DNA of 64,000 nt from positions 17,398,001 through 17,462,000 of the forward strand of contig JAILWY010000009.1 in the NCBI GenBank assembly GCA_022113835.1, given 5' to 3'. Positions 34,576 through 46,870 of this stretch are shown here, piece after piece. Source of the stretch: Atopsyche davidsoni. Lineage: Eukaryota; Arthropoda; Insecta; Trichoptera; Hydrobiosidae. The position numbers were made by a program, and so were the translations under genes. Under the pieces are notes generated by a model, which was given only the letters and a program-made list of their open reading frames with translations, did no database searches and was not told where the DNA came from. Within the stretch, counting starts at the first letter, position 1. Every line of letters starts with the position of its first letter.

Positions 34576-34994
34576 CGGTGTGTAAGAGTTGGCGTTACTA
34601 GTATTGAATCGCATCAGGTTATACTTTAAAATTTCATTATGAAGCGTCATTATTGCGCTTTTGTTTTCAGTATATGTCATATCGCTGTAGTGTATACAAC
34701 CTTTTTTTGTGAGCTCTCAATGTGTCAACTTTTGTACCAACAAAACGCAATTTGCGGGAAGCTTTACTTTTCTGTTTCAATTGAAAGAAAAAATCAGCTG
34801 AATGTCACCGATTTCTGTTTGAAGTTTATGGTGAACATGCTCCATTGCAAAAAAGTGTGAGAACTGGTTTCGACGCTTTAACAATGGTGTATCAAAAATT
34901 GCCTTGATTCTTTCTTGGCTTCAATTCAATACCAATTTTATATAATAAAGCTCCAATTTCACGAAAAAATCTGAAAAAATTAATGCACACACCG
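34576..34994 (+). mobile_element. Mariner element, internally deleted (N-terminal remnant)
   Basis: Ends CGGTGTGTAAGAGTTGG (34,576) and TTAATGCACACACCG (34,994), each bordered by TA (34,574-34,575; 34,995-34,996). The first 100 bp match the 5' side of the mariner at 8.86-9.66 kb at about 90% by eye, and the last 80 bp match its 3' side. The middle differs: here the catalytic domain is lost. Confidence 0.9.
34600..34920 (+). pseudogene. Mariner transposase N-terminal remnant
   Basis: The frame around 34,799-34,845 reads CHRFLFEVYGEHAP, followed by SVRTGFDAL, matching the N-terminal helix-turn-helix region of mariner transposases (usual form ...YGEHA...RTWFRRF). Frameshifts separate it from the upstream 73-codon open frame (34,639-34,860). 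The catalytic residues are absent. It retains what the 8.86-kb copy lacks. Confidence 0.75.
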
Positions 34995-35139
34995 TATACT
35001 ATATATGGCTTATTTACGTTCAACAAGCAATTGCATTGCATTCACGTGTCTAATACAATTCGCTATATACTTTATTAATAAAATATCTATGAAAGCAGTG
35101 GCATCTGAATATACTCATAATCCTATATTTCAACCCCAA

Positions 35140-35380
35140 AACACCGCAAGCCCGGGACTAATAGCAACATCACATTACCTCGTGGCACAGATCGCGCATA
35201 CCGGAGGACTGCTTTAGAAGGCAGTGCTGCTGTACAATGCGGGTGCATTTGAATAACCCTTATCCGACCATCCATTAGGGGAGGCGGGGGCTGTCACCCC
35301 GGGAGTGGACTCGCCCCCAGCCCTTTGTTCCCAGCAGTGTAAGATAAGAAGCGGAACGAAATTTGCGGTAATTAATGTGG
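35140..35380. other. GC-rich non-coding island with Runt/homeodomain-like site
   Basis: GC-rich core at 35,278-35,330 (GGGGAGGCGGGGGCTGTC). Its right edge carries TTTGCGGTAATTAATG: a Runt-type TGCGGT (35,364-35,369) abutting TAATTA (35,369-35,374). Candidate enhancer by inference. Confidence 0.38.
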
Positions 35381-38180
35381 CCCGTTTCACATTTTATTTC
35401 TACAAGACTTTCTTTTTTACAAGATGAAAAATGTTTTTTTTTTTTTTGTAATACATTTTTAAAATGTATAATTTCGTAATTTTAATATTTTTTGCTAAAC
35501 GTAATTATGATACATCTCCGTCAAAATAATTTCACCCTAATCCTGTGTCTATCAACTGCGCACTGTACATCTCGGGTTATTGATGTCATTGTTCTCTTTT
35601 AAAGTATTTATTTTTCTTTACTAAAACTAAGAATTCCGATTTTTGTTAGTGTTAAGTTTTCTTTGTTAGTGTTATCTGTAGCGTTCATCTCCACCTGTGG
35701 CGTTCGTACCCGCGTTAGGAATGATATAGGTATTTTCAGGAAAGTACCCTCCTGAAAAAAATTCCATGCAGGTGTATGAAAAGAAATGAAATAAAATAGG
35801 GTTTTTGTAATAAAGGTTACATCATATACGAGTCCGTACACATAAATCGCTGTCAATATACTTTTTGTAAAACTTTTTTCAAGGTAATGTTGATTTATTT
35901 ACAAATAGTAGACATTTCATGAGATTTATATGTTTGTAGGTTTATCTCTAAGACTTATATTATTTTATATTCAGATCGTAAAAGTGACAACTGTTCTTTC
36001 AAATCCAAAGAATAAAACTTGTTCAAATTCATAATATATTTATAGTATGTACTAGGCATAAAGATGTTCTGCCGGAAAGTATGGGCAAAAAAAAAATCAA
36101 CACAGTGGCGATATTCAAACTAACCCTAAATGATCAAATATCAAATAGACAAAAAAATTGAACGTTTAATAATTGTTTACTACATTATTGAACAAAATAC
36201 ATCTTTACAAAAAAATAGGTTTTAAATAATAAAAAATGTGTGAAGTAGATATTTTTTAATAAATTTAAAAAAATTATAATAAACAGCAAAAAATGTTTGA
36301 AGACTAAATCAGACTAAGTCAGAAATAAATTACACATTTCAATTAAAAAATATTTAATATTTTTTAAAATATTAAAGCAAATATTTATATTGTTTATTCT
36401 GTTGTATTCTTAATACACTTAAAAATATGATTTTTATTTAATTTTTTTAAATCCTCCGTAAAAAGTATATATGTTGATGTGCTTAATTAATAACAGTAAA
36501 ATTCTAGGACTGAAATAAATTATATCTGTGAACGACATGCGTATAAATCCGATACATAAAATTTCATTATCCTCTATAAATAGAGGTACAATGTCAAGTA
36601 TTACTTTTTTATATAGTTTGTGTGTTATTGGACGGTAGCCAAAGGTCAAAGTTATAAAGCAGAGGTTGCGTCCCTATGATTGTTATCTCTTCATATTGTT
36701 TTGAAACAACATCTGACTTCTTGAAACTTATCACCTGACTGAGGAAAAAGTATTTTACTGCTGTTTTCACCCAAACTGGTGTCTCTCCATCAGCTGATCG
36801 TCTTATAAGCCGGGTCGATGTATAAAAACAACTTTACATTGTTGTTGTAGGTCACATCATTTTCTCAAAACTAAACATTGTCTTAAATCACGAAAAAATA
36901 AACCTTGAGTAAAAATATATATGAAAAATTATTTATTATTTAAATAAAATCTAGTAGATCATTTATAATTCACTACACTGTATTTCAGTGAGTTTTCTCT
37001 TAGGATAGTTAATTAAACAAATTAAACTTAATAACAATTTTAATTATCTACTTGTCTAGCATCAACACACTTTTTTCTATAATCGTAACAAGTCTAAAAA
37101 GAAGTGTGTTCGTTAATGGAATATATTTATTTATGATTGGCTTTGGATATCTCTTTTATCTCATGCTAATATTGAAGACTTATGTATAAATACTTTGTTG
37201 TCTTATTGTTAGCACAATTTTCTTAATGTCCATTTAATCTTGTTTTGTGTAATTAGAATAGGGACAACTAAATTTAATTAAAATTTATTATTCATTGTTT
37301 CCTTATTTCAAATGAGATCTTAAAACCACTTTACGATTCGAGTATTTTATAATTTTCTGATATACAATTATGCACTAGCAAAATTAATATATCTAAGTTA
37401 TTAGTAGTCAAAGATACAATAAGTAAGTCGCAACCATTAAAAAATTGTAAGCATTAACATATTCATACATAATAATAGACTCAATCATCTGTCTTACAAG
37501 CATGGTAGGTATTTTTAATATCTCATTCGCTAGGTTGATTGTAAATCCATTTTGTAAACCTAGATGAACATATCAATGATTACATAACTATTGCTAGTTT
37601 TAATATCCACGTTTATTATGTAAGCTATATATTTTTAAAGTATCAGTTTTATGAATTAATAAGAAAAAAAAATTCTCGTCATATCACTTGTGAGTGGATC
37701 TCCCTAAAGCCTACTGTTTACGAATAATAAATTGTATAAATATCGAAATACGAACCAGTTACTAGGTTCGCAAGGGTTGTATATAAAAATGGTGGATTCT
37801 TTGATATTCGGAATACGTGGAGCTTAAGGTATTGAATTCACGTGACAATAAGCAGGGTTGAAACAGTTTCAAGTCAACTTCGCCTTCTAAATGCGATTTT
37901 TACCGAGCGCTTTCAATTTTCAGAGAGCTTAAATATTTCTTCAGAAATTTCAGTGGTTTTTCAATTCACATTTTAATATATTCTGACTTCGTTAGAGTAA
38001 GGTCACCTTAAAATGTTATATTAAGATAAGTGCTTCATTATATACAGACTGGTTTTGAATTGCAGCTGAATTAAATTTAAACTTACGAAATTTAATTTTA
38101 TGCTGTCTAAAATTTTTAAATAAACATGAATAATTGATATTTTTAAGCAAATGACTTCAATTAGGCAGACGATTTTTTTA
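35380..38180. other. AT-rich stretch, no gene seen
   Basis: AT-rich. A more complex patch at 36,655-36,830 is not recognised as coding or as a known repeat. Confidence 0.45.
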
Positions 38181-38256
38181 CTAAAAACTCGAATGGGATA
38201 CGAACTCGAACTCATTGCTAGTTTTCTGGAATCTATAATACTAAAGCACTTTCTGA
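38181..38256 (-). mobile_element. Possible tRNA-like SINE head
   Basis: On the minus strand, GAGTTCGTATCCC (about 38,202-38,190) resembles a pol III B box. Upstream, a weak A-box-like TAGTATTATAG sits near 38,240. No clear body or target duplication. Confidence 0.3.
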
Positions 38257-38259
38257 GAA

Positions 38260-39540
38260 TTTTATATTTTTAATCGATCGTGAAAGGTCTTCCATTTTAA
38301 TAATTTATCCATAATACTTGATACATAAGACACTCAAGTAAATAAATAATCTGAATACATGTAAAAACCACCGAATCAGACTATAAAATAAATTTTTATG
38401 TCTTTAAATGGAAAAGTAAATGTGTATATTTACCTTTTACTATGTTTCTATACGATAATTCAAATTAACAATAATTATGGAAATGTTTGGATATAAAATT
38501 TTAGCAAAAATTTACTAATAATATTCAATATTCAATAAATTTCCTATTTTATATTACACAGGCTCAAAGTGTTTTTATATACACGACTAAAAAAATCCCT
38601 GAAAGCTTTTTCTCTTTGTTGGTGAGTACCCAAAACAAAAATTTATAAGCTAGAAAAAGTTTTGGGCAGGCCTGTATTAAGTGAATGAGTTTATGTGCGT
38701 GTCGTTTTGAATATCTATTTTTACTAATGAAATAATAACAATGCTGTAAAGTGTAATTTATGTTCTCAGACAATCTCCATCAGATTTTATGGCGTCTGAA
38801 AAATGGGTGCTTTTATTGGAGGAGATGTTAGTTTGTCGACAGGAATTTCAGCACTTGAATGGACAGTTCCTGAAATAAGCTTTACTTCATATTTTAATGC
38901 TTTTGAAATTAGTGACAACATAAATAAATACTTTACAAGCTGTTTAAGTTATTTTATTAGCACACCTTAGTTTTAAGTTTTAAAATACAAAATTTGATAT
39001 TGGATTAATTTTAATTATGACAAAAAAGATGGTCAAAAATTGGTCGAATCTATTCTTTTGATTCTATGGGATATATTTGTGTTCCTATTTTTATGTTTCC
39101 TGAATAAAAAAACTTATGTGTAGAACAGAATGAAGCGTAAACATATGAAGTTTAAATATGATCGAATATTAAGTGATCGATTTTAGACGATAACTAAAAT
39201 AAACAATAGTATTTAATATTTCAGGTTTTGCTTTTTAAAATGTGTCGATGTGTAATAAAACAATTTTAATGGTATAAAAAAACGCATACATCCAAAGACT
39301 AGCATTAAATAAAGGTAAAATAATATTTTGTATGAACTTTATTAATAATTTGTAAGGATTTTAATTCGTGTGTTAAATGAATTATGAATATCCATAGATT
39401 GAAATCAATTTCACAACGCAATCATTCATTTTTAAAGGTCATTTAAAAATCATATATGTTGTGTGTAGCTTGTCAGGATCAATCAAGTATGGACGGAATT
39501 ATTAAAATTTATAAAAAAAATATTTCATTCGGTTATATTT
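38260..39540. other. AT-rich stretch, no feature seen
   Basis: AT-rich; nothing recognised. Confidence 0.5.
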
Positions 39541-39790
39541 GCCCCGATTGTTTTATTCAGACACGACGAAGCGCCAAACTGAACCGTGTGTAGTTGCCGT
39601 CCTGGTAATATTTCACAGTTTGAACCAGTTGTCGGGCTGCCGGTCGTGGCGGTCTCTGACTTACCACAAAATGGCGAGCAAATTGCGCACGAAAAGGCCG
39701 GCTGTTGCCAAGCGGCGGGGACTGCCGCCGGAATCAAAATTGGGAAATAAAATCCCAGGAGCAGGGCTCCGCGGGTGAATGAATGATTTG
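39540..39790. other. GC-rich non-coding island
   Basis: Complex GC-rich block (GGCTGCCGGTCGTGGCGGTC near 39,634). Frames of 79 (+) and 123 (-) codons cross it with no known domain; being open on both strands suggests stop-poor composition. Candidate regulatory element; a small exon is not excluded. Confidence 0.35.
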
Positions 39791-39936
39791 AATTCCGTGA
39801 GAGAAAGGTGAAAATTTTATATTGAATACGTAATACATTTCTCTTTTCGTTATTGTCATAATTTGCAAAATGCGGTAATCCGAAAATCAATACCACACAA
39901 CGTGATTCTTATTTAAATAAAATGTTTCGAAATTCA

Positions 39937-39971
39937 ATATTTTTGACAGAGGTACTCTCTGTCAAAAATAT
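39937..39971. mobile_element. Long-TIR MITE, copy G (outer ends only)
   Basis: ATATTTTTGACAGAG joins GTACTCTCTGTCAAAAATAT: the two outermost ends of the family face each other with the whole interior gone. Looks like a deletion derivative or excision-type footprint. Confidence 0.75.
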
Positions 39972-39974
39972 GTA

Positions 39975-40745
39975 TAAGAAATTCATGTCAATTGCTATGT
40001 ATAAGAAATCCATGATATGTATTTTGGTGTCAAAGTTGAATATGACATCATTCCTTGAGATAATATTTAATTTACCTAACCTGGTTGTATCAATATACCG
40101 TCTGAAAAAAGTGTGAAGTGTTATTTGTATAAATATTTCCTGAGAGTTGCAAGCCAATGGATTAAATCGTCTCAAAACACCAAACTGCAAAACGATGGGG
40201 CTTATTTCACCCAGAACCTTTCATTGCTAACATAAATCCTACTACGCTAAATAAAAAGGTTGAAACTCAATTTTTTCAAAACGTCATTTGAATTGAGAGC
40301 CGATGAAAAAATATTAATCATTAATAAACACCCTTGAAATAAAAAAAATTTTGTTCATTCAAAAATATTATTGCATTTTATTTTTAGTTGTGTTATATGT
40401 GCTAAAATGAATATATTTAAAAAGCTTTTTTCTTTTATGCGTAAAAATAAAACGTCAATTTCGGTTATGGAAATTACCTCTGAAATACGAAGGACGCAAT
40501 AAATAAAAATAAAATAGGAAAGCTTTTAACACCATCGAACATTGTAAACACTGTGAAATATTATCTTTTTTATTTGTTTGAAACATTACGAGGTTTTTGT
40601 TAGCACAACACCTTCTTTCAGTGTTCGATCTGTTTTGTTCAGAGTTATTTTCGTTCCCGAAGCTTATTTGTATTGTATGGGAAACTTAGTGAGCCTGCTT
40701 ACTTAAAAATTACATAAAGTTTTCTCAGTCACGTTTTTAGAAATT
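39975..40745. other. AT-rich stretch, no gene seen
   Basis: AT-rich. ATGTATAAGAAATTCATG-type words are repeated twice at 39,969-40,015. Nothing else recognised. Confidence 0.45.
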
Positions 40746-40750
40746 TATTA

Positions 40751-40852
40751 CGAGGCGTTGGAGCCGAGCACCTGCACAAGGGTATCTGATTTCAAAGTGC
40801 TGGAAGTCTTTGATTATGCTTGTAATCACTGGTGCCAGATAATTGCCTATTT
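40751..40852 (+). pseudogene. Possible LINE ORF2 fragment
   Basis: Frame reading RVSDFKVLEVFDYACNHWCQ recalls the LEVFDxxCLRxI motif that lies between the reverse transcriptase and the C-terminal region in many insect LINE proteins. Only about 30 residues; no flanking support found. Confidence 0.4.
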
Positions 40853-40859
40853 TTAAATA

Positions 40860-43370
40860 AATCAATACCTACGTGCTTGGAGAAACGTGGAAATAAACGG
40901 TTCAGGTTTATTTACTTAAAAAAGCTATTTTAAGATATAAAAAGTAGGCTTTATCTATATTCATAACATTTTCAATTAATAATTATTTGGTTTAATCAAG
41001 CAAATGCTTTCGATTTTTTTTATTGTGATTATAAAAAAATGGTACGTTGGAATTTGCATTCGACTATTTAAATGTCCATCAGTCGCAAAAATATTTTATT
41101 GTATCTTTCTAATGGTTTGATAAGATAATCGATTACTTCAAATGCGGTTGACTCATATCAAAGTATTTTTCAAGCATTTAAATACTTTGTATTTATTTCA
41201 CTGGGGTTGAATATTATTTGTTGCTCCATGAAATAACTGTTTGTGTAAGGAAGATATTAATGAAATTCCGCCATTTGCATTTTCATCGAATTAATTGAAG
41301 GGAGAGGGGCTTAGGCGGTACGGCGGGCTATATAGGGAAATGTAAGAAGTATCAACGAATATAAAGGAGTATTGGCTTACTGCAGGGTTACATCCGAAAT
41401 TGAAACTGAGAACACGATCTCATTTTATAAGAAATTTAACAGAAAGAGACTGCGTAAAAATACAGACTTATTTTGATCTAAAAACGAAATATTATTAAAG
41501 AATGTATATTAGGATGTAAAATGTATCAGTGAGCTTATACCCGCTCGTGTCGCAAGCGCAGGTGTAAAAACTGAATGATCGGTTTTGTAGCCTAAGACAA
41601 AGAACACTAGAATTTTCACTTCACACCTGGTACTCTACTCAACATGAACACACTAAGAATCCAACACGAACACCATCCAAAAAACAGGAACCCAAAGATC
41701 AGGCAGTATAAAGAAACTTATAGAATTGAATACTTCATACACCACTATATCAAAAATTTAAGTGTGTTCGTGAGTTAGTTCGTGGCAACCGTTGTTATTG
41801 GATTCACTTCATTCATAATGAATCTTGGAAGAAAAGATGGGTCCTAATGCTAGGACTGAAACTTCGAGAGATTCAAAGTGTAACGTAGAACACCATCCAA
41901 GAACGAAAAAATATTATCACACTTAAATAAAAATCTTAGCAGTGTAGATAAAACATAAGAGGGTATATTTTAAAATTAAAAAACCCCTTAAATTTTTTAA
42001 TCAATTATGATTGTAAAAAATATGGTTTGAAATATATTTAAAAATAAATTTTAATGAAAACAATATTAGACTGAGATTTGAAAGAAAAAAATTCTTTAAA
42101 TTTTAGTAAAAATAATCTAAGCTAATTTGTGAATTTTTTTTTTCCCTTTTTCATTTTAAAGAAAACATGGCTTTAGTTATTGCGTAAATATTTGAAATTA
42201 AAATTACATTATATTTAAACGTTACTTTATTATGTTTTAATAAAGGTTTTCAAAGCAAGGCTTTTTGATTTATTAAAACTTGTATAAACCTTACTTTTTA
42301 TATATATTTTCATAATATAATTAAGAAAACATCTTGATTATGTTTGTTAAAGAAACATTTGTTTTCGCAGAAATTTTTATGTCAATAAAAATTTAAATTT
42401 ACATTTTCATGATAACCCTGAAAAAGGGTCTATAAGGCTACAGAGTAAATAAGAAACATTCAAAGGCGGCGTGGTAAGATATCAAATTAAAGCAGAAATA
42501 AAGACTGATTCAGAGCAGCGAAGAATTATCGAAAGCATGAAAAAGATCCAGTTACTTCCTTTAGAGATAACCTTTTCAAATTATTTCGGGGATAAATAAT
42601 TAATTTAAAAAGTGGTTTCCTTGTGTAAAGTTTATTTTAAACTCGAAACTCTCAGTAAGCATAAAACATTCAATATATTTTGTAAATTTATTCATGAAAA
42701 GATGAGAATCACTCATAGAATTTTTTTTTCAAGACACAGTAGGGCCACATTTCTTATCTATCATTGCCTAATGTCATAAAATAATTAATCGCATTAAAAC
42801 TATTTTGACTGCTTTATTGTAAAATTAACACATGTTATTTTTATATAGTCCTTTAAAAAAAAACATGAAACTATAAGAAGTAATCTTGAAATATATTGTA
42901 TGTTTATGTGAAAATTTTCATTGTTTCTATTATAAATTTGTAAAAAATTACTAACAAACTAGTATGATATTTTGCACAATAATCTTTTTTAGATTTACAG
43001 TATATTTATAAGGACGTATGGATTGAAAATGTATTATTTTTCACATTAGGCTAGATACACGACTCTGAGTTTCTTTGAAAAGACTGATAATAGAATACAG
43101 AACTGGTAAAAATATCTCACTTTAATAATAAATAAACAAATCTGGTTTGATATCAAGTACTATTCTGTAAGCAGAATGTTTATGGTAAGCATATTATATA
43201 GTGTTTTATTCTAGCTTAGTTCCAATGGCAAAATAACTTTGTCCCCATGTAGCTAATGTTAATTGCTCAAGTCACTATTTTCGGGAAAAATAATATTATT
43301 ATAAGTCACATAGTTAAATGATTTAAATGGTTATACTATTTTTCTATATATTTATCATTATAAAATGTTT
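40860..43370. other. AT-rich stretch with one small hairpin
   Basis: Part 41,520-41,930 is less AT-rich. It holds two copies of GAACACCATCCAA (near 41,668 and 41,889) and the hairpin GTCCTA-ATGC-TAGGAC at 41,841-41,856 followed by TGAAACTTCGAGAGATTC. This recalls Penelope-like terminal sequences, weakly. The rest is not recognised. Confidence 0.4.
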
Positions 43371-43375
43371 TTGGT

Positions 43376-43515
43376 GGGTGGTTCAGCTTAACAAGCGCCT
43401 CTCCTCTAAAAAGGTTGGCAACCATTTCACTGAGCATATACGCATGCTGTGTCAGTGTTCATGGTTTTTTAAGGGGGAAATAGTGTAGTGGGTCCCTAGG
43501 TCCTTCTACACTTTT
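43376..43515 (-). pseudogene. LINE ORF2 C-terminal fragment
   Basis: On the minus strand the frame gives QHAYMLSEMVANLFRGEALV, closely matching the fragment at 19.1 kb, including upstream nucleotides (CCATGAACACT and the TCCTTCTACAC block in reverse). 5' truncated; same family as those at 19.1 and 22.2 kb. Confidence 0.72.
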
Positions 43516-43519
43516 GAGT

Positions 43520-44130
43520 GGGTAATTACATAAATTCAATAACTTTTTACAATGATATGAAAAAACACATTCTTGCTAAATACAGCATTAACAATAAATC
43601 TGAGAATTTTTAAGTGGTAATAGTCGTGAGACATTCGCATAAAAGTCTTTTTAAAGTATTTTGATAACCGTATTCATGCAATGTCAACCATCAGGGAAGT
43701 TCAAGAACCAAACCGAAATTTCTGAAATATTTTCATTGTTATCTCATAAGCTATTTAAATTATTTCAGTTTAATTTTAATATTATATTTATTTTCGAAAC
43801 AATTTCATTTAAAAAAGACGTTAGTTATCAAATAATAATTTTCGTCCTCCCGGTGTCTCGTGGTCTGCTCAGTTTCCTATCGAAAATGTATTCCCATTGT
43901 TGTTGTTTATCTGAAAATTGTTAAAAAATATATTGAAATAAGCGTTTTCATTTAATTCAATTTAAACGTATGCCAACAACTCCAAAGGTATTGAAATTTT
44001 TTGCAAATTCTATACCAGTAATTTTTCAGCAACTTTTTTTCATGGCATCACTGAAATCGATTCAGAATATCAACAATAGAATCGAACCACTAAATTTTAG
44101 GATTTTTTTTACAAAATAGTCTATATTGAA
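43520..44130. other. AT-rich stretch, no feature seen
   Basis: AT-rich; nothing recognised. Confidence 0.5.
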
Positions 44131-44470
44131 TGCCCTGGGTGAAGTTTCTGTCAGAATTTCAGGACCGGCACAGAGCCCCAGCCATTATGAATTTCTAATT
44201 TTCTTTTATGTATTTAGACTCGCGCCGAATAGTCGAGTGGCTTGTATCGGAGCGTTGGCTCGCACAATTTATGAAAACAAAAACAAACTTTTGTCATTTC
44301 ACAGCGGCCAGAAGTGCTGCTCATTGTTTCTAAATTGGCACAGTTACTTTCACTTCGGAGAAAATGTAAGTTGCTTTCAAGGTGAACTGTATATTAAAAA
44401 TGGTATTTATTATTCCGACGCACTCGGAGAGAGAACTTCGACGTTTTCCTCTGAGATTCAGGAACAGTAA
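44130..44470. other. GC-richer island with a 114-codon open frame
   Basis: Complex block open in one plus frame (44,126-44,470). The predicted peptide has no motif, signal peptide or repeat I recognise. No splice context supports an exon. More likely a non-coding regulatory block than a gene. Confidence 0.3.
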
Positions 44471-45430
44471 CTTTGTCTTGAACATAATAAAAGTAACGTG
44501 TATGTATCTTTTCTCATTATTGTTGACAATTTAAGTTAGCATGCAAACATTTTGAAGGAATTCTAGACAAAAGAATATTATAACAAAACTTGTAAAAATT
44601 CTCCTCATGGCTCGGATGTTTAAATATGTATCTTTGGGGTAGAGTATTTTCTTCAAGTGCATAAGATTGAAGAAAATGATAATTTTTGCTAGAAAAAACA
44701 GGTTTCAGCTGAATTCTGTTAATAGTTTCAATATTTTCAAAATTTTTTCTAGATTTAGTCTCGATTTTTTTAAAACCTCAAGAGAATATATTTTTTTATG
44801 TTATTTGATTATATAATACAAAAATACGGAGTTTGTGTTACAGTCAGTTCTTAAATTAATATAAACTTTTATATGTGAGTGCCTTATTTTATATCTTACG
44901 CATATAAAGATTGTACTGAAAAAGTAATAAAGCATGTTGAGTGAAAAGTATTCCCCGGATATTTTTGTCCATCAGCATACATTTTCAAATACGTTCATAA
45001 TTTTGAGAAAGGTTTGTTTTTTCAATTCACTGAATAATTATATCTTTTATTAAATTAAATGAAACATTACAACAAAAAAACTTTTAAAAGGTAATTTTAA
45101 AAATATTTCTACTTGTAATAACTTTTAATAAAAGTCTCTAGATTTGGTTTTCCTAGTTATTAAGTTTATATTCTCAAAATTCAAATGAACTATTATAGTA
45201 TATTTATGGCGCTTTTGAAAGTTATTTAAATGTAAGTTTGCAGTGGTAAAATAATGTGTATTATTACTAATATTGAATATTTTTTTATGCTGGAAAAAGT
45301 AATTCTCTATACAAATATGTAAAATCAATATCTAGCTGAAGCAAGTATATTATTAATAAATCGATATATTCAGCAGAGTAAAATAGATGTTGATATTGAT
45401 AAGAAGTCAAAGAATATGTAAAACAGCTAA
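44470..45430. other. AT-rich stretch, no feature seen
   Basis: AT-rich; nothing recognised. Confidence 0.5.
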
Positions 45431-45446
45431 TACACGTTGTGATACT

Positions 45447-45505
45447 TTAGTTGTCTTAGTGGTTAGACCATTGATCCTTGATTGTAAGGTCTTAAGCTTA
45501 AGGGT
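45447..45505 (+). mobile_element. tRNA-like (SINE head) sequence
   Basis: TAGTTGTCTTAGTGGTTAGA (45,448-45,467) resembles the D-arm/A-box region of a tRNA, and GATTGTAAGGTCTTAAG (45,480-45,496) an anticodon-arm-to-variable region. The B box is decayed. Probably an old SINE, not a working tRNA gene. Confidence 0.42.
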
Positions 45506-45648
45506 AAGCTGTTTAATTAGGGACTATATATATTGATGTATATTGTTGTTTGTAACCAGAAAAGTTTTGATGTCTGATATCAGAAATACTTAATAAAAAG
45601 CATATTAAGGAGTATTTTTGAATTACTTGTATTGAATCCACATTGTTA

Positions 45649-45710
45649 TGTCGATAGAGTTCAGTAGAGTGCACTGCCTCATAGACTTTGAATTCGAACC
45701 GCAAAGTATG
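45649..45710 (+). mobile_element. tRNA-like (SINE head) sequence
   Basis: ATAGAGTTCAGTAGAGTGC and CACTGCCTCATAGAC followed by GAATTCGAACC (45,690-45,700) match the order of a tRNA with a degenerate B box. No acceptor stem is preserved. Likely a second old SINE head 150 bp from the first. Confidence 0.42.
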
Positions 45711-45769
45711 CACTCAATGCGCAGAACACTCTGACCATTTGCTGTGCATATACAGAATTCTAATCAAAT

Positions 45770-46010
45770 GAAATTGGAAAGCAGGCATCATCGCAAGCAC
45801 CGCCTCCTGATTGAGTAAACTTTCACAATTCGGCCCGAAATTCAGATCGAGCTTGCTTACATATGCATGGGAAACAAATAATACAGACTGAGTTTGAAGA
45901 ACATTTACGAAAATGCTGAGAGATCGGAGCCCGAGCGCTCTCGCGGGACGCATCTGATGGAATATTGAGCTTCTAGGAAATTGTTTCGCGTGCCTTTATG
46001 CATTGAATCT
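45770..46010. other. GC-richer island
   Basis: Core GAGCCCGAGCGCTCTCGCGG near 45,926. A 79-codon minus frame (45,714-45,953) lacks motifs. Candidate regulatory element. Confidence 0.33.
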
Positions 46011-46619
46011 TCTTAGCGAAATTTCAAGATCAATCAAATACGTTAGCTTTTTGTTGGGTTTTTTTTTTACATAGGAATTCTTTGTTTTGAATCACGGTAT
46101 GTACGGTTTAGTTGATTGAATTTGAATGAATATTGATGACTTGAAAATACAGTCTGAATTTTAAACAAATCTTTTGAAGCAATGAATCAAGAAATATGTA
46201 TTGAGTATTAATATTTGTTTTACCGAAATATTCTGAACAAAAACACTGCGATAATATTTTTTGAAGTCATACCACCGTGAAGTAATGAAAACATTGTTCT
46301 CCCTAGATGTAAGTACTCAAAAACTGTAGGAAAAAACGCTTAAGAAATCAATGCCCCCAGTTGATGTTTGGGAAGATAATAATCATTTATTCAAAATAAA
46401 TAAATAATTTTTCCATTTATTGTTATGAATTTGTGCTTTATTTCCTCAGGTTTTCTCTGCAATATTATTTCGAGAAAAAGATACTTATCATATATAACAT
46501 AGCACCAAACAGCTTTGTTATGTTTAATGTTAATGAAATATAATCATTTCCGGGCATTTTTGCAATCTTATAAGATACAAACAATATATCAAGATAATTT
46601 TATCTTCGAAAGCCATTTC

Positions 46620-46870
46620 CCTTCAACCAGAAACATCCAAAATGGAGTGTATAAAGTACGGGCTGCAATTAAAGGTATTGTATAACCAGGCAACGTACAA
46701 TTTATTCCCATAACGTGAAGTCGAAACGGCATTATATCAAGTTTATGGTTTTAGTTCCTTCGATGGACGGAGTCGACTACGGTCTTGTATGTAGAAATAG
46801 CTTAAATGGACTGTTTGGAAATTTTATTTTTATAATGCCTACGTGAACGTAATTTACAATGGAAATTTAC
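46620..46870. other. Moderately GC-richer island
   Basis: Includes ATGGACGGAGTCGACTACGG near 46,763. No coding signature. Confidence 0.28.

Noticed and set aside
39525..39896. 123-codon minus and 79-codon plus frames over a GC-rich island
   Set aside because: Open on both strands, no domain, and the frame runs into AT-rich flanks with no splice-site logic.
41841..41856. A second hammerhead ribozyme
   Set aside because: The hairpin GTCCTA-ATGC-TAGGAC followed by TGAAAC looks like stem II, but the CTGATGA core is absent (AGATGG instead).
44126..44470. 114-codon plus-strand frame over a GC-richer block
   Set aside because: No motif or repeat; could be an exon but nothing in the sequence supports it over chance.
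45649..45710. A functional tRNA gene
   Set aside because: The B box is degenerate and no acceptor stem pairs; a SINE relic explains it better.
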